DNA of 42,521 nt, taken from Clostridia bacterium (lineage in GTDB: Bacteria > Bacillota > Clostridia > Lachnospirales > Lachnospiraceae). Both the position numbers and the translations under genes were made by a program. The DNA lies in assembly GCA_003246295.1 (NCBI GenBank), contig QKAS01000067.1, positions 1-42,521 on the forward strand, given 5' to 3'. Below are positions 42,430 through 42,521 of this stretch, piece after piece (the first letter of the stretch is position 1; each line of letters begins with the position of its first letter). The notes beneath the pieces were generated by a model. It worked only from the letters and a program-made list of their open reading frames with translations, did no database searches and was not told the DNA's origin.

Positions 42430-42458
42430 TTGACGTTTTTGTTATGATGTCTTATGAT
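42430..42458 (+). promoter_or_regulatory. Promoter reading out of the window
   Basis: TTGACG (42430-42435), a 17-bp spacer and TATGAT (42453-42458) form a good promoter. The remaining 63 bases hold no start codon with a ribosome binding site, so the gene it serves lies beyond the window. Confidence 0.6.
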
Positions 42459-42521
42459 GAGAAAGTATAGTAAATTGATAGGAAATATTAAAAAAATATA
42501 AACAATATAAACAATTTGTGA

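Noticed and set aside
1..42521. CRISPR arrays, insertion sequences, prophage or tRNA/rRNA genes
   Set aside because: No regularly spaced repeats, transposase or integrase motifs, cloverleaf-like runs or rRNA sequence were found reading both strands; gene content is core metabolic.

Overview
The window is about 42.5 kb of AT-rich DNA, densely coded and mostly on the + strand. It looks like a chromosomal segment of a strictly anaerobic Clostridia-class Firmicute, most likely a Lachnospiraceae-type gut organism. The reasons are the trimeric bifurcating [FeFe]-hydrogenase, a single-chain pyruvate:ferredoxin oxidoreductase, a FabV-type enoyl reductase, a RecO without a zinc finger, AGGAGG-type ribosome binding sites, and the CmpB-like, DUF4349 and DUF3810 families. 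No tRNA, rRNA, CRISPR array, insertion sequence, phage gene or broken gene was found. This is core chromosome rather than a mobile island, and genus or species cannot be read from it.

Layout: (1) 1-4712, operon for an electron-bifurcating hydrogenase (hydC, a cluster-less ferredoxin-like protein, hydB, hydA) with a promoter carrying a palindrome and a terminator. (2) 4780-8090, three separate units: an OFA-family MFS transporter, a DUF3810 membrane metallopeptidase-like protein, and the biotin transporter bioY under a clear BirA-type operator. (3) 8140-13881, a run of M16C peptidase, DUF4349 lipoprotein, era and recO. (4) 13989-18130, a lipoprotein, glyS, thioredoxin, then a flavodoxin-like protein and a ROK glucokinase. 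(5) 18182-25830, alaS, rpsU with a possible structured leader, a CmpB-like membrane protein, a phosphoesterase, scpA, scpB, a cupin and fabV. (6) 25926-29745, a chemoreceptor-like sensor overlapping an EAL-CBS-GGDEF protein. (7) 29950-35349, thioredoxin, ccdA, tlpA-like and pyruvate:ferredoxin oxidoreductase, apparently one unit ended by a 22-bp bidirectional terminator shared with convergent metF. (8) 36341-38455, a MoxR ATPase with a VWA protein. (9) 38474-41318, an ABC exporter with a LytTR regulator and DUF3021 protein, followed by a convergent zinc-ribbon protein. (10) 41861-42521, a cobalamin adenosyltransferase and a promoter leading out of the window.

How it fits together: pyruvate:ferredoxin oxidoreductase makes reduced ferredoxin, and the hydrogenase can combine ferredoxin and NADH electrons to evolve H2. 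Two thioredoxins, a CcdA electron carrier and a TlpA-like exported thioredoxin suggest that thiol electrons are sent across the membrane. No single obviously new defence or mobile system was found. The best candidates for a second look are the cysteine-stripped ferredoxin subunit in the hydrogenase operon, several undescribed operator-like palindromes placed exactly in promoter spacers, the rpsU leader, the thioredoxin relay joined to nifJ, and the coupled sensor/c-di-GMP pair.
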